Positions 50,456 to 52,128 of a stretch of DNA of 52,128 nt are shown here, piece by piece. The stretch's first letter is position 1. The number at the start of each line of letters is the position of its first letter. This DNA comes from CAZPMO01 sp964587515 (GTDB lineage: Bacteria; Pseudomonadota; Alphaproteobacteria; MPNO01): the NCBI GenBank assembly GCA_964587515.1, contig CAZPMO010000010.1:1-52128 (forward strand), written 5' to 3'. The position numbers and the translations under genes are program-made. A model generated the notes under the pieces. It saw only the letters and a program-made list of their open reading frames with translations. It was not told where the DNA came from and ran no database searches.

Positions 50456-51196
50456 ATGTCCCGCGAATTTCTGTTTTCGACCGACATGGCGCTGATCATC
50501 ATCGCGTTTCTGGCGTCCGGGTTGGTGCGCGGTTTCACCGGCGGGGCAGGGGCGAATTTTCTCTCGGCGCCCGTGCTGGCGGCGATCATCGGGCCGCGCG
50601 AGGCGGTGCCGATTATCCTGCTGCTCAACGGGGTGACCAATTTCCAGCTTTTGACGGGCGCGGTGCAGCATGTGCGCTGGCGCGAAATCCTGCCCATCGG
50701 GATCGCGGCGGCGGTCACGCTGCCGCTCGGCGCTTGGGCGCTGTTCGCGGTCGACGAGGACCTGATGCGTCGCGCCGTGGCCGGGGCCGCGATACTGTTC
50801 GCGCTGGTCTTGATCAGCGGCTGGCGCTATCGCGGCCGGCACGGAATCGGCGTTTCCGTCGCGGCGGGTTCGGCGGCGGGCGCGCTGGCCGGATCGGTCT
50901 CGCTGGGCGGGCCGCCGGTATTTCTCTATTTGATGTCGGGTCCCGACAACGCCGCGACAAACCGGGCCCATTTCGTGATCTTCGCGGTGGTCCTGCAGAT
51001 TGTCGCCATAGCGGTATTTTTCGCCGCCGACGCATTTTCCGCGCGCATGCTGTGGATTTCACTGATCGTGCTCGTGCCATTCTCCCTTGCGACCTGGGTC
51101 GGCACCAAGCTTTTCTACGTCACCAGCGAGCAGGTCTTCCGCCGCGCCTCGCTATGGGGGATGGTCGCGGTGTCGCTGGCGATCCTGGTGTTATGA
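50456..51196 (+). CDS. TauE/SafE-family permease 2
   Basis: A 246-residue paralogue of the gene before it, starting immediately after its stop. The half-repeat motifs are GLVRGFTGGAGANFLSAPVL and GSAAGALAGSVSLGGPPVFL. The two may work as a pair or have distinct substrates. It converges on the isochorismatase-like gene. Confidence 0.88.
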   Translation: MSREFLFSTDMALIIIAFLASGLVRGFTGGAGANFLSAPVLAAIIGPREAVPIILLLNGVTNFQLLTGAVQHVRWREILPIGIAAAVTLPLGAWALFAVDEDLMRRAVAGAAILFALVLISGWRYRGRHGIGVSVAAGSAAGALAGSVSLGGPPVFLYLMSGPDNAATNRAHFVIFAVVLQIVAIAVFFAADAFSARMLWISLIVLVPFSLATWVGTKLFYVTSEQVFRRASLWGMVAVSLAILVL

Positions 51197-51199
51197 GCC

Positions 51200-51943
51200 T
51201 TATTCCGGATTGCCGCGTGGCAGTTCGAACAGATCATCCGGCAAATCGTCGATATAGCCGACCACCTCGTCGACGCCGGCGATGTCGGCGTATTTCGCGT
51301 TCATGTCGCAGAGATTGATGGCGTGGGAGGCTTCGGAACGATCGAAGCAGCCTTCCTCGACCAGCGTCACCCGATAGTTTTCGCTGAACGCATCGAGCAC
51401 CGAGGCGCGTACGCAGCCCGACGTGGTGGTGCCGACCATCAGGATGGAGTCGGCCTTGAAGTTCGTCAGGAACGAATTCAGCGCCGTGCCGTGGAAACCC
51501 GACGGTTTCAGCTTCTTGATCACGATGTCCTGCGGCGCCGGCGCGATTTCGGCGTTGATTTCGTTGCCGTCGAGATTGGTGCCGTGGGTATCGGAGCGCC
51601 ATTCGGCGGTGCGTTTGTTCTTCCACGCCCACGACGCCCGGTCCCAGCCGTCGGGCCGCATGGTGCCGGTGGTGTAAATCACCGGAATGCCCTTGGCGCG
51701 GCCCGCCTCGATCAGTTTTTTGATGCTGCGCATGGATTCCCAGGCGTCCTCGCCGCACGAGTTGGGCCAGCGCTTGATCGAATCGAGGATTGGTTCCGGC
51801 TTGTCGCCGGTGAAATTATAATTTACGTCGATCACGATGATGACCGGGCGTTCGCCGAAGCCCGCGCGCTGGCCGTAGCCGGCGTCACCGAAGACCTGCT
51901 TGTCGCGTTCGGTGAGGAATTTGTTCCATACGGGTTCCGTCAT
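51200..51943 (-). CDS. Isochorismatase-family cysteine hydrolase
   Basis: A 247-residue amidohydrolase related to N-carbamoylsarcosine amidase. The catalytic Asp is in VIIVIDVNYNF, the Lys lies in the region IVIKKLKPSGFHGTAL, and the nucleophile Cys is in GTTTSGCVRASVLDA, with the EEGCFDRSEASHAINLCDM segment that follows in this subgroup. It probably hydrolyses an N-carbamoyl compound or a related amide; substrate not set. Confidence 0.87.
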   Translation of the reverse strand: MTEPVWNKFLTERDKQVFGDAGYGQRAGFGERPVIIVIDVNYNFTGDKPEPILDSIKRWPNSCGEDAWESMRSIKKLIEAGRAKGIPVIYTTGTMRPDGWDRASWAWKNKRTAEWRSDTHGTNLDGNEINAEIAPAPQDIVIKKLKPSGFHGTALNSFLTNFKADSILMVGTTTSGCVRASVLDAFSENYRVTLVEEGCFDRSEASHAINLCDMNAKYADIAGVDEVVGYIDDLPDDLFELPRGNPE

Positions 51944-52128
51944 GATCTTGCCTCCGTCGGGGTGATTGGGCCATCATAGGGCGCGAAAGGATTTAAAAGC
52001 CTATTCCGCGAGCGCCACGCATGCAAGCGGGCTAGCTAGAGCACTATCCGACCAAATAGGATCATTTGATGGAGGCAAATCGGTTTCTCGGGCAGGCGCG
52101 GCGCGTAGCGCGATGCGGCGCATCGGGC
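51944..52128. other. Right-edge intergenic sequence with a short palindrome
   Basis: No gene is seen in the last 185 bases. CAAAT-N6-ATTTG at 52053-52068 and the surrounding TAGAGCACTATCCGACCAAA look like the start of an alphaproteobacterial intergenic repeat, but only one copy is in the window, so this is a guess. Confidence 0.25.

Noticed and set aside
49559..50971. A 470-codon minus-strand frame opposite the TauE/SafE genes
   Set aside because: Composition is His/Arg/Asp-rich without hydrophobic order, typical of antisense to membrane protein genes.
1..52128. CRISPR arrays, tRNA/rRNA genes, prophage or intact insertion sequences
   Set aside because: Reading the gene-free intervals showed no spacer-repeat pattern, cloverleaf-like sequence, transposase or phage gene; the pRiA4b ORF-3-like gene alone is not enough to call a mobile element.

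Overview
The window is a GC-rich stretch of bacterial chromosome, most likely from an alphaproteobacterium, possibly an uncultured Rhodospirillales-like lineage. This rests on gene families and regulatory style: a class I ribonucleotide reductase of the shorter alphaproteobacterial type, CtrA-like TTAA-N7-TTAA sites, an Flp pilin, a ROSE-like RNA thermometer before a small heat-shock gene, and a divergent MntR/heavy-metal permease pair. One 15-base run of N shows this is a draft or metagenome-derived assembly. No tRNA, rRNA, CRISPR array, phage or intact insertion sequence was seen.

Layout. 0-7 kb: aerobic benzoyl-CoA (box) degradation, with a divergent acyl/aryl-CoA synthetase, boxC, boxB and a benzoate-CoA ligase around a palindromic operator; boxA and boxD are not here. 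6.8-12.2 kb: a ParDE-type toxin-antitoxin pair, an amidase, a pRiA4b ORF-3-like protein, an isocitrate-lyase/PEP-mutase family enzyme, an MFS carrier and a cupin. 12.2-16 kb: an orphan Flp pilin, a putative metal exporter divergent from mntR, and an HpaB-type hydroxylase. 16-19.4 kb: nrdA, a 61-residue ORF and nrdB behind tandem NrdR-box-like sites. 19.4-28.3 kb: an envelope/glycan region with a PG-binding lipoprotein, coiled-coil proteins, a WecA-like glycosyl-1-phosphate transferase, a sulfotransferase, a polysaccharide deacetylase, a sugar epimerase and a HigA-like protein with a long acidic repeat tail.

28.3-34.1 kb: a minus-strand catabolic operon (Gfo/Idh/MocA dehydrogenase, enolase-superfamily enzyme, DUF993 aldolase-like protein, sugar-phosphate isomerase/epimerase, then a gentisate-dioxygenase-like bicupin) that reads as an undescribed oxidation-dehydration-aldol cleavage pathway. 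34.2-40.4 kb: a DehI-like protein, an alpha/beta hydrolase, an acyltransferase gene broken by an in-frame TAA, a DUF924 protein, an LhgO-like oxidase and Hsp20 with its thermometer. 40.5-46 kb: a GldA/GldF/GldG-type ABC system with a DUF4340 protein, followed by a DUF1194 gene broken by an in-frame TAG. 46-49.5 kb: a complete Mla/MCE lipid-transport operon on the minus strand. 49.7-52 kb: two tandem TauE/SafE permeases and an isochorismatase-family hydrolase.

The strongest leads are the 28-34 kb catabolic operon, the HigA-acidic repeat fusion, the two precise single-codon nonsense interruptions (37632-37634 and 45772-45774), the loss of expected catalytic residues in the deacetylase and the epimerase, and several regulatory sites (divergent box operator, ROSE element, NrdR boxes, CtrA-like boxes).
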